NCBI RefSeq assembly: GCF_022267515.1
Contig: NZ_JAKFGB010000012.1
Coordinates: 310,001 to 374,000, forward strand
Length of the DNA: 64,000 nt
Origin: Rubinisphaera margarita
GTDB taxonomy: Bacteria > Planctomycetota > Planctomycetia > Planctomycetales > Planctomycetaceae
Reading direction: 5' to 3'
This document shows, piece by piece, positions 1 to 8,626 of the stretch. The notes under the pieces were generated by a model. That model saw only the letters and a list, made by a program, of their open reading frames with translations, was not told where the DNA came from and did no database searches. The stretch's first letter is position 1; each line of letters opens with the position of its first letter. The translations under genes and the position numbers were made by a program.

Positions 1-855
1 CGTGATGGTCGCGTGATAGGCCTGAATCGCCTGCCGTGCGAGGTCATCGTCGAGATCAACCTGATGTTTCTTGGCTCGAATCGATTTCACTGCCGGTTGC
101 GGGATCGTGTCCAGATAGCCGGCCGGGACTTTGGGAACTTCGATTTTGTCCGCCGGATACTTCCGGAAATAGTCGTGAGGCGCCACGTACGGCGTGTGCG
201 GACGATAAAGCCCTACAGCCATGAAGAAGCTCTGCTTCGACTTCCTGTATCCCTTCAGCCGCTCGATCGCTTCATCAGCGGCGATTCCATCCGTCTGTTC
301 CTGATCGGTCCCATCGGCGGACAACCAGCTCAGGGTGCCTCCGTAACTGCCGGGGACCAGGCTGAAGATCCTGTCCTGTTCGATCACGTCCCTCCCGCGC
401 GGATTGACCGTAATGTCCCAGGAATACGGATCATCATGTCCGCTGGTTCCGATGTGCAGCGGCACGTTGTAGTGGTAGATTTTGCCGATTCGAGTCGCCA
501 GATACCCGGCGTCACGAAACATCTGAGACATCGTCTTCACATTCGGAAGATGCTCCCGGATGTAAATCGCGTTCCGCTTCACCAGCGTCTGGTCGGGGTA
601 CAGGCCCGTCATGAACGAAGCGCGGCTCGGTCCACACAGAGCGAACTGACAATAAGCCCGATCGAAACGCACCCCCTGCTCCGCCAGTCGGTCAATATTC
701 GGCGATTCGACGCGATCGTCTCCGTAGCAGCCCAGGTCGCAGTTCAGGTCGTCACAGATGATGAATAGAACGTTCGGGCGCGAGTCCTCCGCCCTGGCGG
801 AAGGCGTTTGGGCAACAATGAATAACAGCGCCAGCGCGATCAGACGGCGAATCAT
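1..855 (-). CDS. Secreted sulfatase, iduronate-2-sulfatase-like (C-terminus outside window)
   Basis: This is the N-terminal 285 codons of a type I sulfatase; the rest lies beyond base 1. A signal peptide covers about residues 1-22 (hydrophobic run ending SARA). The metal-binding aspartates are D35-D36 in IICDDLN. The catalytic motif C74-G-P-S-R78, followed by FMTG, is the formylglycine signature C-x-P-S-R. The tail YRPHTPYVAPHDYF and the CGPSR form resemble iduronate-2-sulfatase/choline-sulfatase relatives that cut sulfate esters from polysaccharides. The start is the ATG at 855, with GAGGAG seven bases upstream. Planctomycetes carry many such enzymes for sulfated marine glycans; the actual substrate cannot be read from sequence. 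The active cysteine needs a formylglycine-generating enzyme, which is not in this window. Confidence 0.9.
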   Translation of the reverse strand, partial: MIRRLIALALLFIVAQTPSARAEDSRPNVLFIICDDLNCDLGCYGDDRVESPNIDRLAEQGVRFDRAYCQFALCGPSRASFMTGLYPDQTLVKRNAIYIREHLPNVKTMSQMFRDAGYLATRIGKIYHYNVPLHIGTSGHDDPYSWDITVNPRGRDVIEQDRIFSLVPGSYGGTLSWLSADGTDQEQTDGIAADEAIERLKGYRKSKQSFFMAVGLYRPHTPYVAPHDYFRKYPADKIEVPKVPAGYLDTIPQPAVKSIRAKKHQVDLDDDLARQAIQAYHATIT

Positions 856-1036
856 CCGGGACTCCTCAGCTCTCTTGTTGACATGGCCTGCGGGGGGGAA
901 GCCGGCATCAGCTCCTGCGATGAACGCAGGTATAAGTGATTGCTGATGGGAAAACAAGTGGCGGCCGAGATCGTACGCCGGTGGACCCAAAGCAGTCAGA
1001 CGCTGAACGTCTGGGGTCCACGAAAGAAAGTCAAAG

Positions 1037-1122
1037 TGCCCAGAAGAGGATTCGAACCTCCACGGGGTATTAACCCCACCAGGCCCTCAACCTGGCGCGT
1101 CTGCCAATTCCGCCATCTGGGC
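1037..1122 (-). tRNA. tRNA-Leu (anticodon GAG)
   Basis: Read on the minus strand, the gene folds into a class II tRNA. The acceptor arms GCCCAGA/TCTGGGC pair fully and A73 is the discriminator. The anticodon arm is CCAGG-TTGAGGG-CCTGG, giving GAG (leucine). A long variable arm (GGGG/CCCC) follows, then the T arm GGAGG-TTCGAAT-CCTC. No CCA is encoded after A73, so the CCA-adding enzyme at 22804-24084 (or equivalent) must add it. Confidence 0.95.
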
Positions 1123-1143
1123 AGGCACTTTGGACAGGCGAAC

Positions 1144-1170
1144 TTTATCGCGGACTGGGCATCGAATCAA
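1144..1170 (-). promoter_or_regulatory. Possible promoter of tRNA-Leu
   Basis: On the minus strand a TTGATT box (1165-1170) lies 15 bases before GATAAA (1144-1149), about 21 bases upstream of the tRNA 5' end. The spacer is shorter than ideal, so this is only a candidate. Confidence 0.3.
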
Positions 1171-1293
1171 CTCTCGACGGCCAAAGTTCAACGCGACCAC
1201 GACTTTTCGACGCAGGATTTTATCGATCCTGCAAGAAACTCCCAACAGAACGCCCTCAAATACGTATGATTAAGTGACACCAAACCACAGGAA

Positions 1294-1947
1294 ATGTTCA
1301 GCGGTATGTCTCAATCTGACACGGAAATTCTGCTCGAAGACCGAACTTCTTCGGTCAGCGACGCGAGGCTCGTCGAAGACGTCCGCCGCGGCGATCAGGA
1401 TTCGTTCCGTCTTCTTGTCGAACGCTATGAAAGTCGCCTCTACCGGGTGATCTATCGATTCGTTCGCGATGACAGTCTGGCCGAGGATCTGGCTCAGGAA
1501 GCGTTCATCCGGGCTTATGAGAATCTGGATCAGTTTGATCTTTCTCGGCGGTTCGGTCCGTGGTTATTCCGAATTGGCGTGAATCTCACGCTGGATTATC
1601 TGCGGAAACGCAAACGCCGTGGCTGGACGTCCCTGTTCAGTGAGGTGAATCCCGACCAGCCACTGAATCCCGGCACAAGCGACCCCCGGGATAATCTCGA
1701 TATCAATGAAGAGGTCAGTCGCGTCATGCAGGAGTTACCTGAGAAATACCGCTCGGTGCTTGTGCTTCGCGATCTGGAAAATTTTTCGACGGCAGAAATT
1801 GCGGCCATTATTGGTCGTAAGGAAGCCACAATCCGCTGGCGACTGGCCGAGGCTCGCAACCGATTCAAGGTGGCCTGGATCAAGCGGATGGGGGATCCGG
1901 CAAACGGATCCGAAATGGAAACTCAGGATGAGTCGGACTCCGAATAG
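1294..1947 (+). CDS. RNA polymerase sigma factor, ECF (sigma-70) subfamily
   Basis: An extracytoplasmic-function sigma factor of 217 aa. Region 2 lies at about residues 25-110 (LVEDVRRGDQDSFRLLVERY, then ...DLAQEAFIRAYENL and the PWLFRIGVNLTLDYLRKRKR segment that contacts -10 DNA). Region 4 lies at about 135-200 (LPEKYRSVLVLRDLENFSTAEIA followed by the recognition helix). There is no region 1.1 or 3. Two starts are possible, ATG 1294 or ATG 1306; an AGGAA overlaps the first closely and is 12 bases from the second, so the start is uncertain. The next gene (1992) encodes a zinc-finger membrane protein in the usual place of an anti-sigma factor, 44 bases downstream on the same strand. The regulon is unknown. 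Confidence 0.93.
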   Translation: MFSGMSQSDTEILLEDRTSSVSDARLVEDVRRGDQDSFRLLVERYESRLYRVIYRFVRDDSLAEDLAQEAFIRAYENLDQFDLSRRFGPWLFRIGVNLTLDYLRKRKRRGWTSLFSEVNPDQPLNPGTSDPRDNLDINEEVSRVMQELPEKYRSVLVLRDLENFSTAEIAAIIGRKEATIRWRLAEARNRFKVAWIKRMGDPANGSEMETQDESDSE

Positions 1948-1991
1948 GTTCGAGAGACGATTCAGGAAACAGTAAAGTATCAGGTGCGATT

Positions 1992-2609
1992 ATGAGTTGT
2001 CATTGCGTTGAAAACCGGCAGCAGCTGGCTTTGCTGGTCGGCCGAGATGCGGTGGGGGATCTGCCGGAACATCTTCGCCGCAGCGTGTCCAGCTGTCCGC
2101 AGTGTCGCGAGTATTTTCGCGGTCTCTGCCAGTCGATGGCGGCGATCAATCATGTTCATGAGGAGGAAGTCCCTCATCTCCGGTGTTCTCTGTGGAATTC
2201 GCTGTCGAAGCGGCTGCCCGAGAAGCGGGTTCGCTCGAATGCGATGCAGGACTTGAAACGTCAACTGGTTCCGGTCTTCTCCATGACTGCGGCCTGCCTG
2301 GTGCTGGCGGTCGTCTTTCTCGACAGTCGGCCGACGGGCAATCGAATCTACCAGACCACCAGTGCCCGCGGCACGCAGGGGATGACATTGCCATTGATGC
2401 CAGTCCAGCAGTCCGCCCATTCAGGCTTCGACGGCGGAGTTTCTCTGATCGATGGTGCGATGATGTCCTCGCCATTGGCCACCCCGTCCTGGGAGGAGAA
2501 TTCTTCCCCCTTCAACAGAGCCGAGGAACTGGAGCGGGAAGTATTTCTTGATAAGATGAGCGAAGATCTGCTTCGATTTCGCGAGCACTACAAATCGCTG
2601 CGTCCGTAG
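1992..2609 (+). CDS. Putative zinc-finger transmembrane anti-sigma factor
   Basis: A 205-residue protein. The cytoplasmic N-terminus has a Cys/His cluster (C3-H4-C5, H27, C35-P-Q-C38), reminiscent of the zinc-binding zf-HC2 domain of anti-sigma factors, although the H-to-C spacing is x7 instead of the usual x3. One membrane segment lies at about 93-110 (VPVFSMTAACLVLAVVFL), followed by a roughly 95-residue Ser/Pro-rich periplasmic tail. Its position 44 bases behind the ECF sigma gene, same strand, supports a cognate sigma/anti-sigma pair. The role is inferred from context and layout; no close family name is recognised. Confidence 0.7.
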   Translation: MSCHCVENRQQLALLVGRDAVGDLPEHLRRSVSSCPQCREYFRGLCQSMAAINHVHEEEVPHLRCSLWNSLSKRLPEKRVRSNAMQDLKRQLVPVFSMTAACLVLAVVFLDSRPTGNRIYQTTSARGTQGMTLPLMPVQQSAHSGFDGGVSLIDGAMMSSPLATPSWEENSSPFNRAEELEREVFLDKMSEDLLRFREHYKSLRP

Positions 2610-2735
2610 AGCTGTTCCCCTGATGGCGTAGCTGTCCTTTGTGTCCCCCCCTGTGTTTTGGGGAGGATTAACTCGCGGACATACGGTCGAGCGATTCGTT
2701 CCCGGTTTGATAGAGACATCTACGGAATAATCAAA

Positions 2736-2958
2736 ATGCCACTGTTTGAGTATCGCTGTTCGGATTGCGATTCAGAGTTCGAACTCCTGGTGCGGACTTC
2801 CGGCGATGCGGAGTGTCCCACCCACCTGTGGAACCAGGACACTTGAAAAGCTGCTGAGCGTTCCCACGGCTCGTGTGAACCAGTTGCCCATGGCCGGTGG
2901 CTGTCCCCCTTCGGACGCCCCGCCCTGCAATCCGCATTGTAGCCGTCTGCCGCAATAG
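2736..2958 (+). pseudogene. FmdB-family zinc-ribbon protein, frameshifted by a 4-base duplication
   Basis: The start MPLFEYRCSDCDSEFELL is the classic opening of the FmdB/putative regulatory zinc-ribbon family (first CxxC at codons 8 and 11). Reading in that frame ends early at a TGA (2844-2846). The expected continuation, P-T-C-G-T-R-T-L-E-K-L-L-S and the C-terminal PMAGGCPP segment, is intact but one base out of frame and runs to the TAG at 2956-2958. At the join the DNA reads CCCACCCACC: removing one CCCA copy (2817-2820 or 2821-2824) restores C-P-T-C-G and one open frame of about 73 codons. So this is either a recent frameshift mutation, a sequence error, or recoding. Function of the family is unclear. 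Confidence 0.8.
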
Positions 2959-2976
2959 CTCGCTCACGGTCTGCAA

Positions 2977-5292
2977 TTATTTCGAATTCGAATCGCCAGC
3001 TGGTTCTCCTGCTGGCGATTCTTCGTTTCCACCGAGCCAGCGAGCCGAGAATGCTTCCAGTTCTTCCAGCCGAGCGGCGGGAATGGTCTCGCTCCCATTG
3101 GTCTTTAGCCATGCCAGATCGTCACCGGCGGTCGCCGATTCCCGTTCTCGTATGGCGATCAGGCACCGGAGATAACGGTGTTCGAGCTCGTTGTCCGTAT
3201 CGACCGCGACGAGCAGATTCAGGTAGCGCAAGACCCCCGAATAGTCCTGCTCCTGTTCGGAGATTCCCTGAAGGTTGCGGATCATCCGAACCAGGATCTG
3301 TCGTTCGGACTGAGGTTCAAGATACTTCTCGTTCCACGGAAGCTGATGTTCTCCTTCGACTCGGGAGATGGCATCGATCAGCCCCAGTTTCTGACCTCGG
3401 TCGAAGACATCGAGCAGGTCCCCCGGCTCGCCATCGACGAACTGTCTGACGACAAAATGCCCCGGCAGACCGATGCCGCGAACGTCGAGCCCCAACCGTT
3501 CCGCCATGCCGATGTAGAGTGAGGAAAGGGTGATCGGAAGTCCTTCACGATCATCAATCACCTCGCTGAGGTAGCTGTTGGACTTGTGATAATAATTGGT
3601 CCGGCTGCCGTGGAATCCGCTTTCCTCGAACAGGTATCGATCGAGCAGTTGCCGTTTCGCGACCTCATCCCCATCGGAATCTTCCGCCAGTTCGCGAACG
3701 TCGTTCACCATCGACTCAACGGACTGAAGATAGCTGTCGACATCGATTTCCGCATTGTCGTAACGGGCCAGCAGCAAACCGAGGGTGACCACATCGGCGT
3801 CAGCTTCCTCCAGCTCGGAGAGAATCTGTTCCGAGACCTGCATCTCATGATTTCGCCGGCGAAGCTTACGAAGTTCCCTCGCTCGCTGCTCGAGCTCTTC
3901 GGCCAACTGGTCGAGTTCGCTCTGCACACCAACAGGCATTTCCCGGATCCGCCGCAGCGTTTTCGGAGCAGTCAGCTCGCCTGTGGTCGTCTTCTCAACC
4001 AGGCTGAGAAGCTCTGCCCGCACTTCAGGTTCAAGCCCCGATTCCTGAAGGGATTCTCCAACCTCGAAGCCGCGGAACTCGGCGGAGGTGTCGCGAAACT
4101 TGGCCAGCCCAACGTGGATATTCTCAGCAGGTGTCCGATTCCGCATTTCGGCAACCAGTTGCTCATTGCAGAAACAGCGGACGTGATAGTCATCGATCGA
4201 GACAAGTAGCTCGTTCCACTCGCCGGGACGATAAGCCGGCGTCGAGATCTCTTCCAGAATCTGCCAGTTGTAAACCGAGGGGCCGGCAAACCTCGTCAGA
4301 CGCAGGTTCCCTCCACTTGGGTAGAACCCGAACTGGTGGTCGCGGTCCTCAGCGTCGAAGATCAACCCGGCTGCTCCGGATTCGTCGCCGAGTTTCACCA
4401 GGACGCGGACCTCATACTTCGTCACCGAAGGCGGTTCTGTTTGCGACAGACAGACCGAACGTCCCCCAAATCCGGAGCCCGTGCCTGAGACGAGAATCCG
4501 TCCTGCCCGTTGTGTCCAGCTGGCCCCCATGTGTTCCTGCCAGTGTTTCGGATTGAGGCGGCCAATCGTCGTCCAGCGAGCGAGTGTGACAGGATTCGGC
4601 TTCTCCAGAATCGACTGCAATTCCGAGATCGGCATCGCGAAGCCGATGCTGTTCGAGGAGGCGCTCTTGTAGGTGATCACGCCGATGACCTCCCCCTGTT
4701 GATTCAATAACGGGCCCCCGCTGTTTCCGTGGTCGATTGGCATCGAGACCTGAATCAGTTCGCGTCCGTTAATCTCTTCGGTTCCGGAAACAATTCCCGT
4801 GACCAGTGAATTCCGGTAGCCGCGGGGATGTCCAATCGCCGCGACGTCGTCGCCCTGCTCGACTGTCTTGCCAAGTCGTAACGGTTTCAGCTTCTGGCCC
4901 TTCAGTGATTCCGGAGCGACTTTGAGAATGGCGAGGTCGGCCAGTTCATCGCTGGCGTAGATTGATTCGATGTCATAGCTTGAGCCGTCAGCGAACTCGA
5001 TCTCGATGGGGCGAGCCTCTCCAAGCACGTGCCGATTGGTCGCGATCAAACCCTGCTCGTCGATCACGAATCCGGTTCCCATGCCGAGTTGTTCGCCGTT
5101 GCGATCGAGATGGGTGATTGTCACGATCGACCCGCGATACTCTTCGGCAATCGCTTTGAACGACCGTTGCTCGGCTGCCTCGACCGGCTGCGCTTCGGTG
5201 TTGTCTTCCGCCTGAAGTAGGCCTGGGGGCAGCGTCAGGCAGAGAGCGAGAAGCAAAAGCAGAGATTGGCCGTAATAACGATACTGTGACAT
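2977..5292 (-). CDS. Secreted trypsin-like serine protease fused to a SirB1/transglutaminase-like domain
   Basis: A 771-residue exported protein. The signal peptide covers about 1-28 (LLLLLALCLTLPPGLLQA). An HtrA/DegP-type trypsin domain spans about 45-230 with a complete triad: H88 (ATNRHVLG), D119 (LADLAILKV), S191 (HGNSGGPLL). No PDZ domain follows. A beta-rich, DUF1080/LamG-like region lies at about 255-415, and a charged coiled coil at about 455-500. A SirB1-type transglutaminase-like domain spans about 500-640 (NSYLSEVIDDREGLPITLS; GIGLPGHFVVR), and a helical, TPR-like tail ends the protein. The combination suggests an envelope protease with a peptide- or glycan-handling module. It stands alone on the minus strand, downstream of the peroxidase gene; a terminator lies between them. 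Confidence 0.85.
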   Translation of the reverse strand: MSQYRYYGQSLLLLLALCLTLPPGLLQAEDNTEAQPVEAAEQRSFKAIAEEYRGSIVTITHLDRNGEQLGMGTGFVIDEQGLIATNRHVLGEARPIEIEFADGSSYDIESIYASDELADLAILKVAPESLKGQKLKPLRLGKTVEQGDDVAAIGHPRGYRNSLVTGIVSGTEEINGRELIQVSMPIDHGNSGGPLLNQQGEVIGVITYKSASSNSIGFAMPISELQSILEKPNPVTLARWTTIGRLNPKHWQEHMGASWTQRAGRILVSGTGSGFGGRSVCLSQTEPPSVTKYEVRVLVKLGDESGAAGLIFDAEDRDHQFGFYPSGGNLRLTRFAGPSVYNWQILEEISTPAYRPGEWNELLVSIDDYHVRCFCNEQLVAEMRNRTPAENIHVGLAKFRDTSAEFRGFEVGESLQESGLEPEVRAELLSLVEKTTTGELTAPKTLRRIREMPVGVQSELDQLAEELEQRARELRKLRRRNHEMQVSEQILSELEEADADVVTLGLLLARYDNAEIDVDSYLQSVESMVNDVRELAEDSDGDEVAKRQLLDRYLFEESGFHGSRTNYYHKSNSYLSEVIDDREGLPITLSSLYIGMAERLGLDVRGIGLPGHFVVRQFVDGEPGDLLDVFDRGQKLGLIDAISRVEGEHQLPWNEKYLEPQSERQILVRMIRNLQGISEQEQDYSGVLRYLNLLVAVDTDNELEHRYLRCLIAIRERESATAGDDLAWLKTNGSETIPAARLEELEAFSARWLGGNEESPAGEPAGDSNSK

Positions 5293-5375
5293 AATCAGTC
5301 CAGACCCCTGTTAAACAGGAACAGTCTTTGCGAAAAGGGCGGAACGCGCGCTTCCCATTTTCAATCGCCGCCATG

Positions 5376-5406
5376 AAAAAAGCCAGCCCGGGGGATCGGC
5401 TGGCTT
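5376..5406 (-). terminator. Rho-independent terminator after the peroxidase gene
   Basis: On the minus strand the stem AAGCCAGCC / GGCTGGCTT (9 bp, loop of about 9) is followed by a run of T (the AAAAA at 5376-5380 on the plus strand). It sits 26 bases past the stop of the glutathione peroxidase gene. Confidence 0.85.
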
Positions 5407-5431
5407 GAGTGAGCGGAGGCGATTCTCCGGC

Positions 5432-5995
5432 TTACTTCTTCAGTTCTCGTTCGATGGTGGCGATCACCTGATCCGAGTTTGGCTGCACGCCTGTCCGGAA
5501 TCGAGCCACCACTTTGCCGTCTTTCCCGATCAGGAACTTCTCAAAGTTCCAGCGGATATCACCCGCGTGTTCCGGGCTGGCTTCTTCCGAAGTCAGATGC
5601 TTGTAGAGCGGCGAAGCATCGTCGCCATTCACGTCGATCTTGGAGAACATATCGAACGTCACGCCGTAGTTCGACGTGCAGAACTCCTGAATCTGAGCAG
5701 CCGTGCCTGGCTCCTGCTTTCCGAACTGATTGCACGGGAAGCCGAGAATGACCAGACCTTTATCGCTGTACATTTCGTGGAGCTGCTGAAGCGTTTCGTA
5801 CTGCGGAGTGGCTCCGCAGCGGCTTGCGACGTTGACGATCATCACGACCTTCCCTTTGTACTTGGAAAGGTCGACCTTTTCGCCGCTCAGCGACGTGACT
5901 TCATAACTGAGTGGGCTTTCGGGAGCTTTCGCGGAAACAGGCGACGCAGAAAAAACCGTCGCAACGGCGGCGAGCATCAGCAGACTGTACTTCAT
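5432..5995 (-). CDS. Glutathione peroxidase family protein (cysteine type), secreted
   Basis: A 187-residue thiol peroxidase that reduces hydroperoxides, probably with thioredoxin-like donors as for most bacterial Cys-type members. The peroxidatic cysteine lies in NVASRCGAT, the glutamine in FPCNQFGKQEPG, and the tryptophan in IRWNFEKFL; these form the catalytic Cys-Gln-Trp set. The resolving-type cysteine is in GFPCNQF. The start is taken at ATG 5995, because MKYSLLMLAAVATVFSASPVSA is a clear signal peptide and AAGGA lies 10 bases upstream; an in-frame ATG at 6115 would add 40 residues of unrelated sequence. Export suggests periplasmic peroxide defence. It is monocistronic with its own terminator. 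Confidence 0.92.
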   Translation of the reverse strand: MKYSLLMLAAVATVFSASPVSAKAPESPLSYEVTSLSGEKVDLSKYKGKVVMIVNVASRCGATPQYETLQQLHEMYSDKGLVILGFPCNQFGKQEPGTAAQIQEFCTSNYGVTFDMFSKIDVNGDDASPLYKHLTSEEASPEHAGDIRWNFEKFLIGKDGKVVARFRTGVQPNSDQVIATIERELKK

Positions 5996-6131
5996 CGGTA
6001 GCTTTTCCTTCCGGACCAGAGCCGGGCGAATGAATGGGGACCTTCGCGGAGCAGCGACCTGCCTTGAGAACAGACGGCTGCCATTTCGACGATTGATTCT
6101 AGTCGTGTGACTCAACAGGACAACCAGCAGA

Positions 6132-8444
6132 TTAGTTGGCTGAGGCCTGCTGAGCTCCCGCCATCTGCTTTTCGACGCGCTGGTGGTGAGCCTTGAGGAC
6201 TGCCACCAATTGCTCAGCCTGTTTGGCTGCTGCAGCCAGTTCGGCCTGCTTCTTCTTCTCGTCCTCCGTTACCGGGGCGGCCTTCTCCATCTCGGCCAGT
6301 TGCTTCTTCAGCGCGGGAACGCTCTGATTCAGCTTGGCGATACTGGCGTTAGCCGTGTTGACCTCCTGCTCTGCAGTCTTGACGGCCGCTGTTTGTTCGC
6401 CAGCGGACTTTTGAGCAGCGGCCAGTGCCGGTGCGTTTTCCTGCTGGCTCTTCTGAGTGGCCTGGACTTTCGCCACAGCGGCCTGATGAGCCTGATTGGC
6501 AGCTGCGAGCGTCTGATTCGCGGCTTCGGCTGCTTTCTGGGCTTCCGCCAGAGCGGCTTTCGCCTGAGCCAGTGCATCCTGAGCGGACTCGCCCTGCTTT
6601 TCCAGCTCCTGGATCTGGGCGGTAGTGTCGGTCACTTTCTTATCGGCCGCCTGCTTGGCAACTGTTGCCTTGTCGATCGCATCTTTCTTCGCCGCGACAT
6701 CCTTCTGTTCGGCAGCCAGAGTTTTAGCGAGTTGATCGCGATTGCCGGAAAGCTTGGCCACATCGGCATTGGCTTTCGTCAGCGCGGCCTTCGCTGTGTC
6801 CACTTTCTTCTGGGCAGCCGCTTTCTGCTCGTTAGCAGTCTTCAAGGCCACTTCCTGGCCGGCGATTTCTTTCTTCTTTGCCTCTACGCTCTGGGAGCGG
6901 GCGGCGATCTTGGCATTGAGTGCGGCAAGTTCCTTCGTCGCAGCTTCCTGTTTCTTGCTCTGTTCAGCCAGATTGCCTGTTACCTGCGACAACTGCTGGG
7001 GCAGGTCAGCCGGATTGGGAGCCAGAGTGAAGAGCTGAGTTCCGGTGGTTGTATCCCAGACGCGGACCTCTCCCGTCCAGTCGCCGCCCAGAGCACGCTT
7101 GTTCTCAGCGTCGTAGGCCACTTCAAGACCCAGATCCCGGAAGTCGCCGAAGGACTTGATTTCTTTCCCGTCAAGTTGCCACAGCTTCACTTTACGATCG
7201 CGACCGATCGAAATGATGTTGCCATCCCGGGTAAAGTCCATGGCCGAGACCCCACCGCCGTGGGCGTTCCAGCGTTTTACTTCGTTTCCGTTGTTAAGCT
7301 CCCAAAGGCGAATCGTTCCGTCTTCGCTGCAGCTGCCGAGCATGTTCGAGTCTGGACGCCAGGAGACATCCGTGATCGGCCCGGAGTGCCCCTTCAGGCT
7401 CAGGTACTCGTTTCCAGTGAGCGATTCCCAAAGCTGCATGCCGTTACTGCGATCCGCAGTCGCCAGCAGCACACCGTCCGGAGAGAACTCGACGGCCAGA
7501 ACCCAGTCGGTATGCTTCTTCTTCTCGTAAAGCAGCTCACCGGTCTGCACGGAGTGAACACGAATCAGACGCTTTGGCCCCGAGAGTGCGACCAGAGCAT
7601 GGTCGGAACTGATATCCGCGGCCAGAACGCTGTCGTATTCATTGCCGATCTCTGCAACGCGGTTGCCGGTCTTGATATCGAAGACAATCACTTTGCCCGA
7701 TGCACCGCCGCGACCGCCGCCAGCCATCAGCAACTGACCGTTGCGGCTGAACTTCAGGATCTGTGGCACGCCTTCGGGGAACGGCAACACGCCGGCCAGC
7801 AGGCCCGTGCTCGTGTTATACAGAACGATCTGTTCGAATCCGGAGACCGCCGCCAGCGGAGCCCACGGGCTGGTCGCCAGTGCGGTGATGCTGTTCGCGT
7901 GTCCGTAAACATGAACCGGATCGAGTGTCAGCGATTCGGGTGGCATGACGGGTGCGTCTGCCGGACGTTCGGTGGAGATCTCGATCTTCGCCAGCTCGTT
8001 CTTCTTCTTGACAACTTTGCTGCCCTGGTTTTCCAGAGCGCCCATGTCGATCCAGTCGCGGATCAGAGCGAGTTCAGCTTCGGGCATCTTCGGCTGGTTC
8101 GGCGGCATGAAAGGCTCGGACTCATGCGCGATCACCATGTAGAGATACGACGAGGAGGCATCGCCCTGCTCGATCACATCGCCGGATCCCCCCCCCTGCA
8201 TCATGCCGACATAGGTGTCGAGAACGAGGCCACCTTTCTGATCGTTGCCGTTGTGACAGGAACCACAACGCTGGCGAAAGATCGGAAGGATGTCGTCATC
8301 AAAGGTGATCTTCTTGGCCGGTTTTTCTTCTTCGTCCGCAGCACGGACTTCGGAAAAGCCGAATCCCAGACCAAAAATGGTCACAAGGAGAAGGAGAGGC
8401 TTCATCGGACGATCAAGGCCTTGTGGGGAGGCGAGAAATTTCAT
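6132..8444 (-). CDS. Planctomycete cytochrome c (PSCyt1)-WD40 fusion with long coiled-coil tail
   Basis: A 770-residue exported protein. After a signal sequence (ending about residue 35, SEVRA) comes a planctomycete-type cytochrome domain with C60-G-S-C63-H64-N and the distal EPFMPPN-QPKMPEAELALIRDWIDMGA segment. A beta-propeller of WD40 repeats fills about 175-480 (for example SGPITDVSWRPDSNMLGSCSEDGTIRLWEL). The last 280 residues are almost only Ala, Lys, Gln, Glu, a very long predicted coiled coil. Start: ATG 8444 has GGAA at a usable distance; ATG 8405 (MKPLLLLVTIFG) would give a tighter signal peptide. The CxxCH site suggests heme binding, but such domains have not all been shown to carry heme. 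It lies downstream of the DUF1549 gene, separated by a terminator. Confidence 0.85.
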   Translation of the reverse strand: MKFLASPQGLDRPMKPLLLLVTIFGLGFGFSEVRAADEEEKPAKKITFDDDILPIFRQRCGSCHNGNDQKGGLVLDTYVGMMQGGGSGDVIEQGDASSSYLYMVIAHESEPFMPPNQPKMPEAELALIRDWIDMGALENQGSKVVKKKNELAKIEISTERPADAPVMPPESLTLDPVHVYGHANSITALATSPWAPLAAVSGFEQIVLYNTSTGLLAGVLPFPEGVPQILKFSRNGQLLMAGGGRGGASGKVIVFDIKTGNRVAEIGNEYDSVLAADISSDHALVALSGPKRLIRVHSVQTGELLYEKKKHTDWVLAVEFSPDGVLLATADRSNGMQLWESLTGNEYLSLKGHSGPITDVSWRPDSNMLGSCSEDGTIRLWELNNGNEVKRWNAHGGGVSAMDFTRDGNIISIGRDRKVKLWQLDGKEIKSFGDFRDLGLEVAYDAENKRALGGDWTGEVRVWDTTTGTQLFTLAPNPADLPQQLSQVTGNLAEQSKKQEAATKELAALNAKIAARSQSVEAKKKEIAGQEVALKTANEQKAAAQKKVDTAKAALTKANADVAKLSGNRDQLAKTLAAEQKDVAAKKDAIDKATVAKQAADKKVTDTTAQIQELEKQGESAQDALAQAKAALAEAQKAAEAANQTLAAANQAHQAAVAKVQATQKSQQENAPALAAAQKSAGEQTAAVKTAEQEVNTANASIAKLNQSVPALKKQLAEMEKAAPVTEDEKKKQAELAAAAKQAEQLVAVLKAHHQRVEKQMAGAQQASAN

Positions 8445-8626
8445 GAGGACGTTCCGAGGATGTGCTCGACGCGGAGCGATTATTGGAGAGATTCAGACCA
8501 CGTTGGCATCGGCGAGAAATCGAACTCTGCTGCAGGCGGGAGCCGACGAGCGTCCCGCTCATCAGAACAAAAATGGCGAGTCAGACTTCAGGGACCGATT
8601 AGAGCGGCTTGTCGTTGTATGGTTTC

